In this document: positions 1 through 7,646 of the stretch, in pieces | How the letters are laid out: the number at the start of each line of letters is the position of its first letter | Numbering within the stretch: position 1 is the first letter of the stretch | Origin: a virus | DNA: 27,737 nt | Strand: one strand, 5' to 3' | Virus record (IMG/VR): IMGVR_UViG_3300028844_005331 | Location: 1-27,737 of that record | Program-made: the position numbers and the translations under genes | Notes under the pieces: model-generated | Database searches by the model: none | What the model was told of the DNA's origin: nothing | Seen by the model: only the letters and a program-made list of their open reading frames with translations

Positions 1-2
1 CA

Positions 3-185
3 GGTAAAGAATTTGGTAGTGGTGTTAGAGGGCAACAAGCACAATTAAAAGAATTGTGGAATATGCGTGATACTGCTAAAGGAATGCCAAATTGGGCAAC
101 ATGTAGATTCTTTGATTTAACACCAGATGGTGTTCCACGTTTTCCAGTAATTATTGATTATGGGCATGGAATTAGGCAAGATTAA
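3..185 (+). CDS. ATP-dependent DNA ligase, C-terminal OB-fold end (partial)
   Basis: Only the last 60 residues are in the window; the reading frame enters at base 3 and ends in TAA at 183-185. The sequence carries a GSG turn near its start and later the block FFDLTPDGVPRFP. This resembles the OB-fold domain of ATP-dependent DNA ligases, where an 'xLTPDGxPRFP' stretch close to the C-terminus is typical. Such ligases seal nicks during phage DNA replication and repair. The nucleotidyltransferase core is upstream and out of view, so catalytic competence cannot be judged. A rho-independent terminator follows immediately. A second, divergent ligase relative lies at 12797-13774, so the genome appears to carry two. 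The family call rests on one short domain and is moderately sure. Confidence 0.6.
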   Translation, partial: GKEFGSGVRGQQAQLKELWNMRDTAKGMPNWATCRFFDLTPDGVPRFPVIIDYGHGIRQD

Positions 186-197
186 TTTAAATTAATT

Positions 198-227
198 TAA
201 AAACCCTTGAAAAACAAGGGTTTTTTT
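198..227 (+). terminator. Rho-independent terminator after the ligase gene
   Basis: A perfect nine-base stem, AAACCCTTG paired with CAAGGGTTT around a five-A loop, runs into a T tract. It separates the upstream ligase transcript from the promoter at 241. Confidence 0.9.
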
Positions 228-240
228 ATGGCCTTAAAGG

Positions 241-269
241 TTGACAACCAAGACATCTTATCGTATACT
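241..269 (+). promoter_or_regulatory. sigma70-type promoter
   Basis: TTGACA at 241-246 and TATACT at 264-269 are separated by exactly 17 bases. The promoter lies between the terminator and a gene with a GGAG ribosome binding site at 291-294. This is a textbook host-polymerase promoter and probably drives the 301 gene and those behind it early in infection. Confidence 0.9.
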
Positions 270-300
270 ATATGTATAGTTAATAAAAAAGGAGATAAAA

Positions 301-651
301 ATGCAAACACAAATAGAAACATTAAAAGGTAAAATTAAAGCAGATTACATTAGATGGACTACTAAAGGTGGTACAGAAGAACTGTCAGGTTACTTTAAAG
401 AAACTGTTGATAAGTTTGATGATAGTATAACTGTTAAAGCTGGTAAAAAATATACAAAGATCATTAGAGATAATGGTGTTTGGGGGTTTATTGCCAATGA
501 TGATTTTGTAACGTCAAACGGTAAAGCATTTAAGAAAGGCGATATTCTTAAAGCAGCTGGTTGGCAAGCACCTGCACTAAACAGTGCAAGAGGAAACATT
601 TTTGATGATGATTATTCCATCGCATGGACTGGTCCTCATTACTTAAAATAG
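301..651 (+). CDS. Hypothetical protein, 116 aa
   Basis: I do not recognise this family. It is a soluble protein without signal peptide or membrane segment, with balanced Lys/Asp content. The N-terminal half holds the stretch KADYIRWTTKGGTEEL; the C-terminal half is rich in Gly, Asn and Asp and ends in WTGPHYLK. The start is well supported by GGAG seven bases upstream. It is the first gene behind a strong sigma70-like promoter, so early expression is likely. The next gene, an alarmone hydrolase, starts only eight bases after its stop, so the two are probably co-transcribed. Confidence 0.75.
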   Translation: MQTQIETLKGKIKADYIRWTTKGGTEELSGYFKETVDKFDDSITVKAGKKYTKIIRDNGVWGFIANDDFVTSNGKAFKKGDILKAAGWQAPALNSARGNIFDDDYSIAWTGPHYLK

Positions 652-659
652 GAAATAAA

Positions 660-1172
660 ATGGACGTTATTCAAAAAGCAGATTTGTTCGCTAGTGTGGC
701 TCATGCCGCAATTGGACAAAAACGCAAATACAGTGGAGTGGACTACATAGTTCACCCACGTAGAGTATCTAAAATTGTTGCTGATTACGATGGCACAAAC
801 GAAATGATAGCGGCCGCATTGTTGCATGACGTGTTGGAAGATACATATGTAACCAGTGAAATGATTGCAGAGGAGTTTGGTTGGAAGATCCACAAGTTGG
901 TTGTTGAGCTTACTGATACTAGCAAGCCAGAAGATGGAAACCGTGCAAAGCGTAAGGCAATTGACGCAGAGCGTTTGAGTCATGCAAGTTACGAAGCACA
1001 AATTGTTAAACTTGCAGATCTCATAGACAACAGTGATGATATTGAAGCAAATGATCCAAGTTTTGCTAAAGTGTTTTTAAAAGAAAAAGCACACCTTATT
1101 AAAGTTATGGATAAAGTACATTTGCACCCTTTATATCCTATAGCACTTGGTGTAGTTAACGGAGGTAAATAG
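660..1172 (+). CDS. HD-domain small alarmone hydrolase, MESH1/SpoT-hydrolase-like
   Basis: This 170-residue protein matches the stand-alone hydrolase half of RelA/SpoT. It has His32 in YIVHP, the HD pair His56-Asp57 followed by LED, and VKLADLIDN at 116-124. These are the metal-binding and substrate-site blocks of the HD family that removes pyrophosphate from (p)ppGpp. No synthetase domain is present, so the predicted activity is hydrolysis only. I chose the ATG at 660, preceded by GGAAA, over a longer frame from 624 that would run back into the previous gene. In infection it could lower ppGpp and keep translation and nucleotide synthesis running. Other HD phosphohydrolase substrates, such as NADPH for MESH1, cannot be excluded. 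Confidence 0.8.
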   Translation: MDVIQKADLFASVAHAAIGQKRKYSGVDYIVHPRRVSKIVADYDGTNEMIAAALLHDVLEDTYVTSEMIAEEFGWKIHKLVVELTDTSKPEDGNRAKRKAIDAERLSHASYEAQIVKLADLIDNSDDIEANDPSFAKVFLKEKAHLIKVMDKVHLHPLYPIALGVVNGGK

Positions 1173-1176
1173 TATT

Positions 1177-1392
1177 ATGATAGGATTAGATTTAATGATT
1201 ATATTAGGCCTGTTTACAATGGCCTGTGCATACTTTAGTCAACGAACTGGATATAGACAGGGCGTAAATGAAGGTATGGAATCAACTTTACAATTACTTG
1301 AAAACGGAGGCTATATTAAAATAGTCGAAGACAAAGCAACTGGTATGCAAGAAATACAGAAGGTACCAAATGGAAACAACACCAACACATAA
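1177..1392 (+). CDS. Small single-pass membrane protein, 71 aa
   Basis: Residues about 3-20 form a hydrophobic segment (LDLMIILGLFTMACAYF). A polar tail follows containing GYRQGVNEGM, a pattern common in small phage inner-membrane proteins of unknown role. The GGAGG overlapping the end of the hydrolase gene serves as ribosome binding site. Its 3' end overlaps the next gene by 23 bases, indicating a single transcript. No function can be assigned. Confidence 0.65.
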   Translation: MIGLDLMIILGLFTMACAYFSQRTGYRQGVNEGMESTLQLLENGGYIKIVEDKATGMQEIQKVPNGNNTNT

Positions 1393-2221
1393 ACTATTCA
1401 CCTTAGAACAATTACAAGATTATCAGCAAGCAGGTAAATGGCCACTTGCTGATTCTACATTGTTGTCTACAAAATATGCAAACCGATGGGAAATGTCTAA
1501 GAAACTACATGATAAAATTGATTTAGATTTTTTTAAAAAACATAATACTAAACATGAGCTTGAAGAATGGGGCGACAACGATATCCCTAATAAGATTTAT
1601 TCAAATCTACATTCAGGAAATGCTATTGGGTGGGATCAAGATTTTATAGCAGGTCCAGAGTCATTTGGATGGGACAATGATAATATTAAATCTGATGAAA
1701 CTGTACAAAGAAGTAAAGTATATTTTTATCAATGGACCGAGGAAGAACTTACTTCCCCTGCACCAGAAGAATTTAGTTATTTTATAGAAATGCATAAAGA
1801 TTTTAAATCAGTGGCAGAACATTACTTGTATGAAAACTACTCAGATCAAGCAGATCAATGGGAGAAATTAGTTCTTTACAAATTAATGATTATCAAGTAT
1901 AATACTCCTAGTGCTACAGAAAAAAATCGTACAGAACATAGAAAACATAATTCTAAACGATTTGGCCAACATCATTGCGATGAAACATTAGGTGGGTTAC
2001 ACTTAGGTGAAAACTATTCAGAGTTTTGGGCAGAAAATACTAAAACAAAAGAACGAGATATGATTACAGAACTAGCAGAGAATAAAATGTTATGGATGCA
2101 TGGAGAACATGCAGAACAAAGCGGGTGGATCCCAACATATCATGGAATGCAACATAATCCACAAGAAGACCTAGGAGATAGGTATAGTATAATTATGGAT
2201 TTACAAGTAAGATATAAATAG
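1370..2221 (+). CDS. Candidate 2OG-Fe(II) oxygenase-like protein, 283 aa
   Basis: The N-terminal 180 residues are not recognisable. The C-terminal third shows the order expected of a double-stranded beta-helix dioxygenase: His202-x-Asp204 (HCDETLGG), then His262 in MQHNP, then Arg271 in GDRYSIIMD. In the 2-oxoglutarate/Fe(II) family an HxD...H triad binds iron and a downstream Arg, usually followed by a hydroxyl residue, binds 2-oxoglutarate. Spacing and the GDRYS block fit well. Such enzymes are frequent in marine T4-like phages, with mostly unknown substrates. The start overlaps the previous gene by 23 bases. An octamer TATAAATA sits in its last codons, just ahead of clpP. The assignment is motif-based only. 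Confidence 0.5.
   Translation: METTPTHKLFTLEQLQDYQQAGKWPLADSTLLSTKYANRWEMSKKLHDKIDLDFFKKHNTKHELEEWGDNDIPNKIYSNLHSGNAIGWDQDFIAGPESFGWDNDNIKSDETVQRSKVYFYQWTEEELTSPAPEEFSYFIEMHKDFKSVAEHYLYENYSDQADQWEKLVLYKLMIIKYNTPSATEKNRTEHRKHNSKRFGQHHCDETLGGLHLGENYSEFWAENTKTKERDMITELAENKMLWMHGEHAEQSGWIPTYHGMQHNPQEDLGDRYSIIMDLQVRYK
2213..2220 (+). promoter_or_regulatory. Candidate T4-type late promoter octamer before clpP
   Basis: TATAAATA lies inside the last codons of the upstream gene. By T4 geometry the transcript would begin around 2226, only four bases before the clpP ATG and past its GGAG. It would therefore produce a nearly leaderless clpP mRNA. It could also be chance, since it encodes the gene's C-terminus. 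Confidence 0.4.
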
Positions 2222-2229
2222 GAGATAAT

Positions 2230-2817
2230 ATGTTAATACCAACAGTAATTGAGACAACAGGCAGAGGCGAACGTGCATACGACATTTACAGTCGTTTGCT
2301 TAAAGATCGTATTGTAATGCTTAACGGAGAAGTTAACGACCATACAGCAAATTTAGTAGTTGCACAAATGCTATTTTTGGAATCACAAAATAGTGCAGAA
2401 GATATTAATTTTTACATTAATAGTCCAGGTGGTGCAGTAACTTCGGGACTAGGTATATATGACACAATGCAATTTATTAAATCTCCAGTAAGCACAATTG
2501 TAATGGGTCAAGCATGTAGCATGGGTAGTTTCCTTGCTATGGCAGGTGAGCCGGGCAAACGTTTAGTATTGCCAAATTCACGTACAATGATTCACCAACC
2601 AAGCGGTGGTGCAGGCGGACAAGCAACTGATATGCAAATTCAAGTTGAAGAGATTCTTAAAATGAAAAAGAACCTAACAGAAATTTATGTTAAACATAAT
2701 AGTGTAGGTAAAACATATGAAGAATTGGCATCAGCTATGGAACGTGATAATTTTATGTCAGCACAAGAAGCCGTAGATTTTGGCCTAGCAGATAAGGTTA
2801 TTGTTCGAAAAGCATAA
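2230..2817 (+). CDS. clpP: ATP-dependent Clp protease proteolytic subunit
   Basis: This is a full-length ClpP of 195 residues, matching the mature size of bacterial ClpP. The catalytic triad is intact: Ser97 in GQACSMGS, His122 in MIHQPSGG, and Asp173 in MERDNFMS. The oxyanion-region glycines (SPGGAV) and the [14 protein letters not shown] end block are also conserved. ClpP forms a tetradecameric barrel that degrades proteins fed in by ClpX or ClpA. Both unfoldases are encoded in this window (5894 and 26919), along with ClpS. A GGAG lies six bases before the ATG. It starts directly at residue [15 protein letters not shown] with no long propeptide. Function as an active peptidase is very likely. 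Confidence 0.97.
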   Translation: MLIPTVIETTGRGERAYDIYSRLLKDRIVMLNGEVNDHTANLVVAQMLFLESQNSAEDINFYINSPGGAVTSGLGIYDTMQFIKSPVSTIVMGQACSMGSFLAMAGEPGKRLVLPNSRTMIHQPSGGAGGQATDMQIQVEEILKMKKNLTEIYVKHNSVGKTYEELASAMERDNFMSAQEAVDFGLADKVIVRKA

Positions 2818-2839
2818 TATAATTGTAATACTGTATTTG

Positions 2840-2847
2840 CATAAATA
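2840..2847 (+). promoter_or_regulatory. T4-type late promoter octamer, leaderless configuration
   Basis: CATAAATA is followed by exactly five bases and then the ATG at 2853. In T4 late promoters TATAAATA spans about -13 to -6, so +1 would be the A of the start codon. There is no Shine-Dalgarno sequence between the octamer and the ATG. Confidence 0.65.
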
Positions 2848-2852
2848 ATAGT

Positions 2853-3542
2853 ATGAAGATACACGATATATTAGAAACAGAACAAGTACTCGAAGGTCCA
2901 AACGATCCTCACATATTTAAAGCAGTATTCCTAGCAGGTGGTCCTGGTTCGGGTAAAAGCTATGTGGCTCAGAAACTATTAACCGGCGGCGGTTTAAGAC
3001 CTCTTAATAGTGATGACGTCTATGAGTATCTTGCTAAAAAACACAATATTGATTTAAGTGACCCTGATGTTATTGGAAGCGATAAAGGGCAAGAACTCCG
3101 TAGCCGTGCTAAAGAGATTACTAAAACAAGAGAAGACTTATATTTAGATGGTCGTCTAGGTTTAGTTATTGATGGCACAGGTAAAGATGTATCTAAAGTA
3201 TCACAAGCTAAATCCCAATTGGGGCAGTTAGGATACGACACTATGATGTTATTTGTTAACACAAGTGAAGAGGTAGCACAAGAACGTAATCTACAAAGAA
3301 CCAGAGTATTATCAAATGATATGGTAAAGATTATGTGGCAACGTGTACAACAAAATATAATGAAATTCCAACAAGTCTTTGGAGCTGCAAGGTTCCACGT
3401 AATAGACAACAGTGGTGGGTTAGAAGACCCCGATCGTAAAGAAAACTTTGATACGGTATATAGAGAAGTACAAAAGTTTTTAAATGATCCTCCATCTAAA
3501 AGAGCCGCCAAGGCATGGTTAGCCAAGAATACTAAAACATAG
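2853..3542 (+). CDS. Zeta-toxin-like P-loop kinase, 229 aa
   Basis: The protein has a clear Walker A motif, GGPGSGKS, at residues 29-36 in the context FLAGGPGSGKSYVAQ. SDDVYEYL follows, then an ARxxT-like stretch and an Arg-rich lid region (ERNLQRTRV). This layout fits the zeta-toxin/AAA_33 kinase group, which phosphorylates sugar-nucleotide or other small substrates. Phage members are of unknown substrate; polynucleotide kinase-like activity is an alternative. No antitoxin-like partner is next to it, so a toxin role is not implied. It stands behind a late octamer with no ribosome binding site, suggesting leaderless late expression. Confidence 0.65.
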   Translation: MKIHDILETEQVLEGPNDPHIFKAVFLAGGPGSGKSYVAQKLLTGGGLRPLNSDDVYEYLAKKHNIDLSDPDVIGSDKGQELRSRAKEITKTREDLYLDGRLGLVIDGTGKDVSKVSQAKSQLGQLGYDTMMLFVNTSEEVAQERNLQRTRVLSNDMVKIMWQRVQQNIMKFQQVFGAARFHVIDNSGGLEDPDRKENFDTVYREVQKFLNDPPSKRAAKAWLAKNTKT

Positions 3543-3565
3543 TATTTAAGTACCACCAAAAATAG

Positions 3566-3573
3566 CATAAATA
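3566..3573 (+). promoter_or_regulatory. T4-type late promoter octamer before the nuclease gene
   Basis: CATAAATA lies in the gap between the kinase and nuclease genes. Predicted +1 is 3579, which is the first base of the stem-loop at 3579-3596, so the late mRNA would start with a hairpin. Confidence 0.6.
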
Positions 3574-3578
3574 TTAAG

Positions 3579-3601
3579 CAGTTCAAATATTAACTGTTTT
3601 T
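3579..3601 (+). other. Stem-loop at predicted late mRNA 5' end
   Basis: CAGTT and AACTG pair around an eight-base AT loop, followed by five T. It could be a weak terminator for the upstream gene. Because it begins at the predicted late +1, it could equally be a protective 5' hairpin. Confidence 0.4.
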
Positions 3602-3620
3602 ATATTAGATAAGGAATTTT

Positions 3621-3974
3621 ATGTATACATATAAAGCAAAATTAGTAAGAGTAATAAACGGTGATACTTTGGACATTGAAATCGATCTAGGTTTTGATAT
3701 TATAATCAAACAACGATTAAAATTGTATGGAATTGATACTCCTGACAGTAGATCAACGAATACAGAAATTAAACAAAAAGGGCTTGACGTAAAGCAACGC
3801 CTTATGGATTTATTAACAAAAGAATTTAAAGTAGAAACTATGCTTAACAAACGTGGAAAGTATGGTCGTATACTTGGCAATATATATGTTACTGATAATA
3901 AAAGTAACGAGATTTGTATAAACGAATTGTTAGTCTCTGAGGGACTAGCAGTGCGTTATAACATCGGGAAATAA
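3621..3974 (+). CDS. Staphylococcal nuclease-like (thermonuclease) protein
   Basis: At 117 residues this is a compact SNase OB-fold domain. Recognisable blocks are VRVINGDTLDIEID (with calcium-binding-type Asp15), QRLKLYGIDTPD (Arg32 and Asp40) and KRGKYGRILG (Arg83). These correspond to Asp21, Arg35, Asp40 and Arg87 of the staphylococcal enzyme. The catalytic Glu43 position appears as Asp42, a conservative change often seen in phage and bacterial homologues. No signal peptide is present, so it would act in the cytoplasm, perhaps on host DNA or RNA. AAGGAA precedes the ATG. The following gene starts one base after the stop. Confidence 0.85.
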   Translation: MYTYKAKLVRVINGDTLDIEIDLGFDIIIKQRLKLYGIDTPDSRSTNTEIKQKGLDVKQRLMDLLTKEFKVETMLNKRGKYGRILGNIYVTDNKSNEICINELLVSEGLAVRYNIGK

Positions 3975-3975
3975 T

Positions 3976-5454
3976 ATGAAGTTATTCAGCATCTGGACAA
4001 TATTTGTAGCCTTATCTATAAGTGCTGTGGCGGCCTACTACAGCATTGTTGGACTTGTGGCTATTTTTGCTAGTGCAGTAATACCGATTATTATCATGGG
4101 GTCTGTGCTAGAAGTAGGCAAGCTAACATCAGCTGTTTGGTTGCACATGAACTGGAAATCAGCTCCATTTTTAATTAAAACGTATCTCACTATAGCCGTC
4201 ATAATGCTTATGTTTATTACAAGCATGGGTATCTTTGGATTTTTATCAAAAGCACACATTGAACAAACTAGTGCGGCTAGTGAGAACGTTGCCCAAATTG
4301 AACGTATAGAAGAAAGCATAGTAAGAAATAAATTAATTATTACTAAGTCAGAAGATAAAATTATTAAACTAGAAGAAGTTGATGTTTCATTAGACGATGG
4401 AATACAAGATAAAATACGTATAGAGCAACAAAGAATTGAAAACGCATACACAGGTGTGCAACCATCAATTGATGAACAAAATGCAATTATAGTTGCAGAA
4501 ACTGAAGCTAAAGCAAATGCTATAGCACCGTTTGAAACAGAATTATCCAACATTATTGAAAAACTGGCATTAATGGATCAGTATTCAATCAATGGCGAGA
4601 TTGAAAAAATGCAAGGATTATTAGGTGTTAGACAAGATGGTATACTTGGTTGGAATACTAGAGAAGCATTAAAGAAATTTAAAGAAGATAATAATAAAGC
4701 AAAAGGCCTAGCAGGATATCAGCTAAATAAAGTTAGAGAAGAGTTTGATGATTCTGTTATCAAAGATGCTAGAGCTGAAATTAAAAGAATTAGAATGTTA
4801 GCAGAACAACAGATTGCAGACTCTAATGCATTGATTACTAGGTTAAGAGCACAACTTGGACAAGGACAACAAGAAGATAATACTGCATTAATTGATTCAC
4901 AACGTGACTTAATTATTAATTCTGAGAACAAATTAGAAGAACTTTATACTACAAAATATACACTAGAAGGCGAAAGCAGAAAACTAGAAGCAGAAGTTGG
5001 ACCAGTTAAGTATATTGCAGAATTAGTTTATGGTCAAGAACCAGGTAGAAATGTCTTGGAAGAAACAGTAAGATATGTTATACTAGTACTTGTATTTGTA
5101 TTTGATCCGTTAGCAGTTGTACTTGTTCTTGCAGGAATATCTGGATTAGGATTACGCAAACCAATAAAGGAAATATATGAGCCAAAAAAACAACCCAAAA
5201 AAAATGAAGTTAGTGCAAATACCAAAGATGTCACCAGCACTAAGAAAAATGATTTGGGTAATAAAAAGAACAGCAAGCCTACCAAAAAACCTGTTGTTCA
5301 AAATGAAGTACATGAAGAAGATATAATCCATGTTGATTCAAAAGGTAAAGAGTATACAGTTGACAAACATGGAAATAGAAAATATCTTATTGAACAACTA
5401 CAATACGACCTCAACGACATATCAAAAAAATTACAACAACAAAAGAAAAATTAA
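3976..5454 (+). CDS. Membrane-anchored coiled-coil protein with peptidoglycan-binding-like motif, 492 aa
   Basis: Three hydrophobic segments near residues 5-24, 28-50 and 72-95 are followed by long Glu/Lys/Ile-rich stretches predicted as coiled coils (about 100-190 and 255-340). Between them, MQGLLGVRQDGILGWNTREA resembles the PG_binding_1 repeat (LGVxxDGIxGxxTxxAL). A fourth hydrophobic segment lies near 368-392, and a Lys-rich cytoplasmic-type tail ends the protein. I do not know a characterised homologue. It could be an inner-membrane protein that reaches the cell wall, either for lysis timing or superinfection exclusion, or a virion component. Downstream genes abut it directly (ATG at 5455), so it is part of a tight transcription unit leading to clpX. 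Confidence 0.7.
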   Translation: MKLFSIWTIFVALSISAVAAYYSIVGLVAIFASAVIPIIIMGSVLEVGKLTSAVWLHMNWKSAPFLIKTYLTIAVIMLMFITSMGIFGFLSKAHIEQTSAASENVAQIERIEESIVRNKLIITKSEDKIIKLEEVDVSLDDGIQDKIRIEQQRIENAYTGVQPSIDEQNAIIVAETEAKANAIAPFETELSNIIEKLALMDQYSINGEIEKMQGLLGVRQDGILGWNTREALKKFKEDNNKAKGLAGYQLNKVREEFDDSVIKDARAEIKRIRMLAEQQIADSNALITRLRAQLGQGQQEDNTALIDSQRDLIINSENKLEELYTTKYTLEGESRKLEAEVGPVKYIAELVYGQEPGRNVLEETVRYVILVLVFVFDPLAVVLVLAGISGLGLRKPIKEIYEPKKQPKKNEVSANTKDVTSTKKNDLGNKKNSKPTKKPVVQNEVHEEDIIHVDSKGKEYTVDKHGNRKYLIEQLQYDLNDISKKLQQQKKN

Positions 5455-5904
5455 ATGAAAATTGATAACAGTAGTTACACTGTAACACCCCCAGACCTTT
5501 ATATGACAGAACATGGAATAAGTATTCTTATTTCAAGTACTAACAACGAACTAATTATACCAGTAAAAGAATTATTTGAAAAATTTATAGCAACAAGCAT
5601 TGTATTTCTTGTTCAAAACAAAAAAACAAATTCAGAAACATTACCATGGATGTGGAATGTATCTAAAACATGTGATTTTATGATCATTGACGTAGATACT
5701 TGTGCATGGGAAGACATAATGGCAGGACTTTTAAAGTCAAAAGAAGAAGAAAATACTGTCCTATTTTACAGCGATAAATATAAGAGAAGAGAAACTGTAA
5801 AATTAATAAATGCTACAGGCACTAATCTAGTTGTGAGATCATTAGCTGATATAAACAACTATATAAAACTACAAATGAGCCCAGAATATTTTAATGAATC
5901 CTAG
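5455..5904 (+). CDS. Hypothetical protein, 149 aa
   Basis: Not recognised. It is a soluble alpha/beta-type protein with the hydrophobic strand pattern FMIIDVDTCAWEDIMAGLL around residues 78-96 and no membrane segment. The start codon follows the previous stop without a gap, and its end overlaps clpX by 11 bases. Co-translation with clpX is therefore likely. The FMIIDVD segment hints at a Rossmann-like or receiver-like fold, but no catalytic motif supports a specific call. Confidence 0.65.
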   Translation: MKIDNSSYTVTPPDLYMTEHGISILISSTNNELIIPVKELFEKFIATSIVFLVQNKKTNSETLPWMWNVSKTCDFMIIDVDTCAWEDIMAGLLKSKEEENTVLFYSDKYKRRETVKLINATGTNLVVRSLADINNYIKLQMSPEYFNES

Positions 5905-7108
5905 TAACACCATATGTAATTTTTGTAATAAAGACACAACGCAAGTAAAAAAACTACTAGCGGGTGAGAATGGCACCCACATATGTAGTGACTGTGTGGT
6001 GCTTTGTTATGGTATTGTTAAAGATGCTACAACAAATGCTATACAAAAAGATCGCAATAAAAAACTTGAAGTACTTACCCCTAGACAAATACATAACGAT
6101 CTAAACAAGCATGTAATTAGTCAAGATCGTGCAAAAAAGACTTTGAGTGTAGCAATATATAATCATTATAAAAGAATATCATCAAATACAAAAACAAAAT
6201 TACAAAAAAGCAATGTATTATTAGCAGGACCTACAGGAACTGGTAAAACACTAATGGCTCAAACACTTGCAGATTTTTTAGGAGTACCAATGGTAGTCAC
6301 TGATGCAACAGTTCTTACTGAAAGTGGATATGCAGGTGACGATGCAGAAGTTCTAATACACAAATTATTTCAGGCAGCAGACCATAAAAAAGAACGTGCT
6401 GAACATGGTATTATATATGTAGATGAAATTGACAAAAAAGCAAAGCGTAATGACTATGTTAGTTTAAGCAGAGACGTATCTGGAGAAGGTGTGCAACAGA
6501 GCCTTTTAAAGCTCATGGAAGGTACTATAGTACCGGTTCCGAACAAACCGCAACATAACCCGGAGAAGGTGGATATTGATACCCGTAACATACTATTTGT
6601 AGTAGGTGGAGCCTTTGTTGGCCTACAAGATGTTGTGGTTAACAGGCTTGGTAAAGCAAAGATAGGATTTAACGACGATTTAGACGCCGATGTAGAACAG
6701 TGGGAAAAGCACTTACAAACACGTGATTTAGTGAAATATGGACTTATACCCGAATTTGTGGGTAGATTACCGTCTGTAAACGTCCTTAGCCCCTTAAATA
6801 AGAACGATCTTGTACGCATACTAACTGAACCTGTTGATAGTATTATAGACCAAATAAAAGAGCTTTTTCTACTTGACAAAATACAAATAGAGTTTACAAT
6901 AACAGCATTGGAAGAAATAGCTAATATTGCCATAGAAGAAGAATTAGGTGCTAGAGGATTACGCAAGATATTAGATCAAGCACTATTAGAAACGCAATAT
7001 CAGTTACCAGAATTATATAAAAATGGAGTACGTAAAATTATTATAAATGAACAAGTTATATCTAGAAACGCTAAGCCACAGTACATTAAAGGTGAAAATG
7101 CAGAATAG
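5894..7108 (+). CDS. clpX: ATP-dependent Clp protease unfoldase ClpX
   Basis: This is a full ClpX architecture in 404 residues. The N-terminal zinc-binding domain has Cys8, Cys11, Cys31 and Cys34. Walker A is GPTGTGKT at 112-119, the pore loop GYAG at 145-148, and Walker B is VDEID at 176-180. IGF at 257-259 is the loop that docks onto ClpP, and sensor 2 is GARGLRK near the end. ClpX unfolds substrates bearing C-terminal tags such as the ssrA tag and passes them to ClpP. All three partners (clpX, clpP and an ssrA-type RNA) are in this window. The IGF loop suggests it can use either the phage or the host ClpP. The gene overlaps infC by 11 bases. Confidence 0.97.
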   Translation: MNPSNTICNFCNKDTTQVKKLLAGENGTHICSDCVVLCYGIVKDATTNAIQKDRNKKLEVLTPRQIHNDLNKHVISQDRAKKTLSVAIYNHYKRISSNTKTKLQKSNVLLAGPTGTGKTLMAQTLADFLGVPMVVTDATVLTESGYAGDDAEVLIHKLFQAADHKKERAEHGIIYVDEIDKKAKRNDYVSLSRDVSGEGVQQSLLKLMEGTIVPVPNKPQHNPEKVDIDTRNILFVVGGAFVGLQDVVVNRLGKAKIGFNDDLDADVEQWEKHLQTRDLVKYGLIPEFVGRLPSVNVLSPLNKNDLVRILTEPVDSIIDQIKELFLLDKIQIEFTITALEEIANIAIEEELGARGLRKILDQALLETQYQLPELYKNGVRKIIINEQVISRNAKPQYIKGENAE

Positions 7109-7646
7109 AAATAAAGGATATAAACAACGTAATAAAGGACCGTTTGTAATCTCAAACGAACGTATAAGAGCAAAAGAAGTAAGAGTAAACTTTCCAGACG
7201 GTGAAAGCCAGGTGCTGTCTTTGAAAGATGCTTTAGATGAAGCAAAGTCGTTATATTTAGATTTAGTGTTGATAGCCGAAAAGGCAAATCCACCAGTATG
7301 TAAAATTATTGATCTAAACAAACATTTGTATTCATTAAAGCAAAAAGAAAAACTGGCTAAAAAGAAACAACGTGAAAGCGTTGTAGAGACCAAAGAAATA
7401 CGTATGGGACTAAATATTGATTCGCATGATTTAGAAACTAAGGCTAAAGCAGCTCGTAAATTTTTGGATAAAAATAACAAAGTAACAGTTACAGTTGTTT
7501 TACGTGGTAGAGAACGTGGAAGGCAAGACAGTGCAAGGGAGTTGCTAAATACATTTGCATACTTGTTAGAAGTAGAATATGAACAAATCTCAACACAGAA
7601 CAATCGTGTATCTGGAAAAATAGAAGGAAAAAATGGGAAACTATAA
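7098..7646 (+). CDS. infC: Translation initiation factor IF-3
   Basis: This is full-length IF-3, 182 residues against about 180 in E. coli. The N-domain contains NERIRAKEVRV and the hallmark LDLVLIAEKANPPVCKIID. A Lys-rich linker follows, then a C-domain with KEIRMGLNIDSHDLETK and VLRGRERGRQ. IF-3 keeps the 30S subunit free of 50S and proofreads the start codon and initiator tRNA. I chose ATG 7098, which overlaps clpX by 11 bases; a longer frame from 7047 would add residues unrelated to IF-3. It overlaps the S21 gene, so ClpX, IF-3 and S21 would be translated from one message. A phage IF-3 could bias initiation toward phage mRNAs, including leaderless or non-ATG starts. Confidence 0.95.
   Translation: MQNRNKGYKQRNKGPFVISNERIRAKEVRVNFPDGESQVLSLKDALDEAKSLYLDLVLIAEKANPPVCKIIDLNKHLYSLKQKEKLAKKKQRESVVETKEIRMGLNIDSHDLETKAKAARKFLDKNNKVTVTVVLRGRERGRQDSARELLNTFAYLLEVEYEQISTQNNRVSGKIEGKNGKL

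Noticed and set aside
2853-3542. Toxin-antitoxin module around the zeta-toxin-like kinase
   Set aside because: No small antitoxin-like ORF precedes or follows it. The P-loop motif alone does not show toxicity.
3020-3586. Long minus-strand ORFs opposite real genes (for example 3020-3586, 10980-11513, 4038-4553)
   Set aside because: They mirror well-supported plus-strand genes, lack ribosome binding sites and have Ser/Cys/Ile-rich shadow composition.
7047-7097. Longer IF-3 with 17 extra N-terminal residues
   Set aside because: The extra residues do not resemble IF-3 and would overlap clpX by 62 bases. ATG 7098 gives the normal family length.
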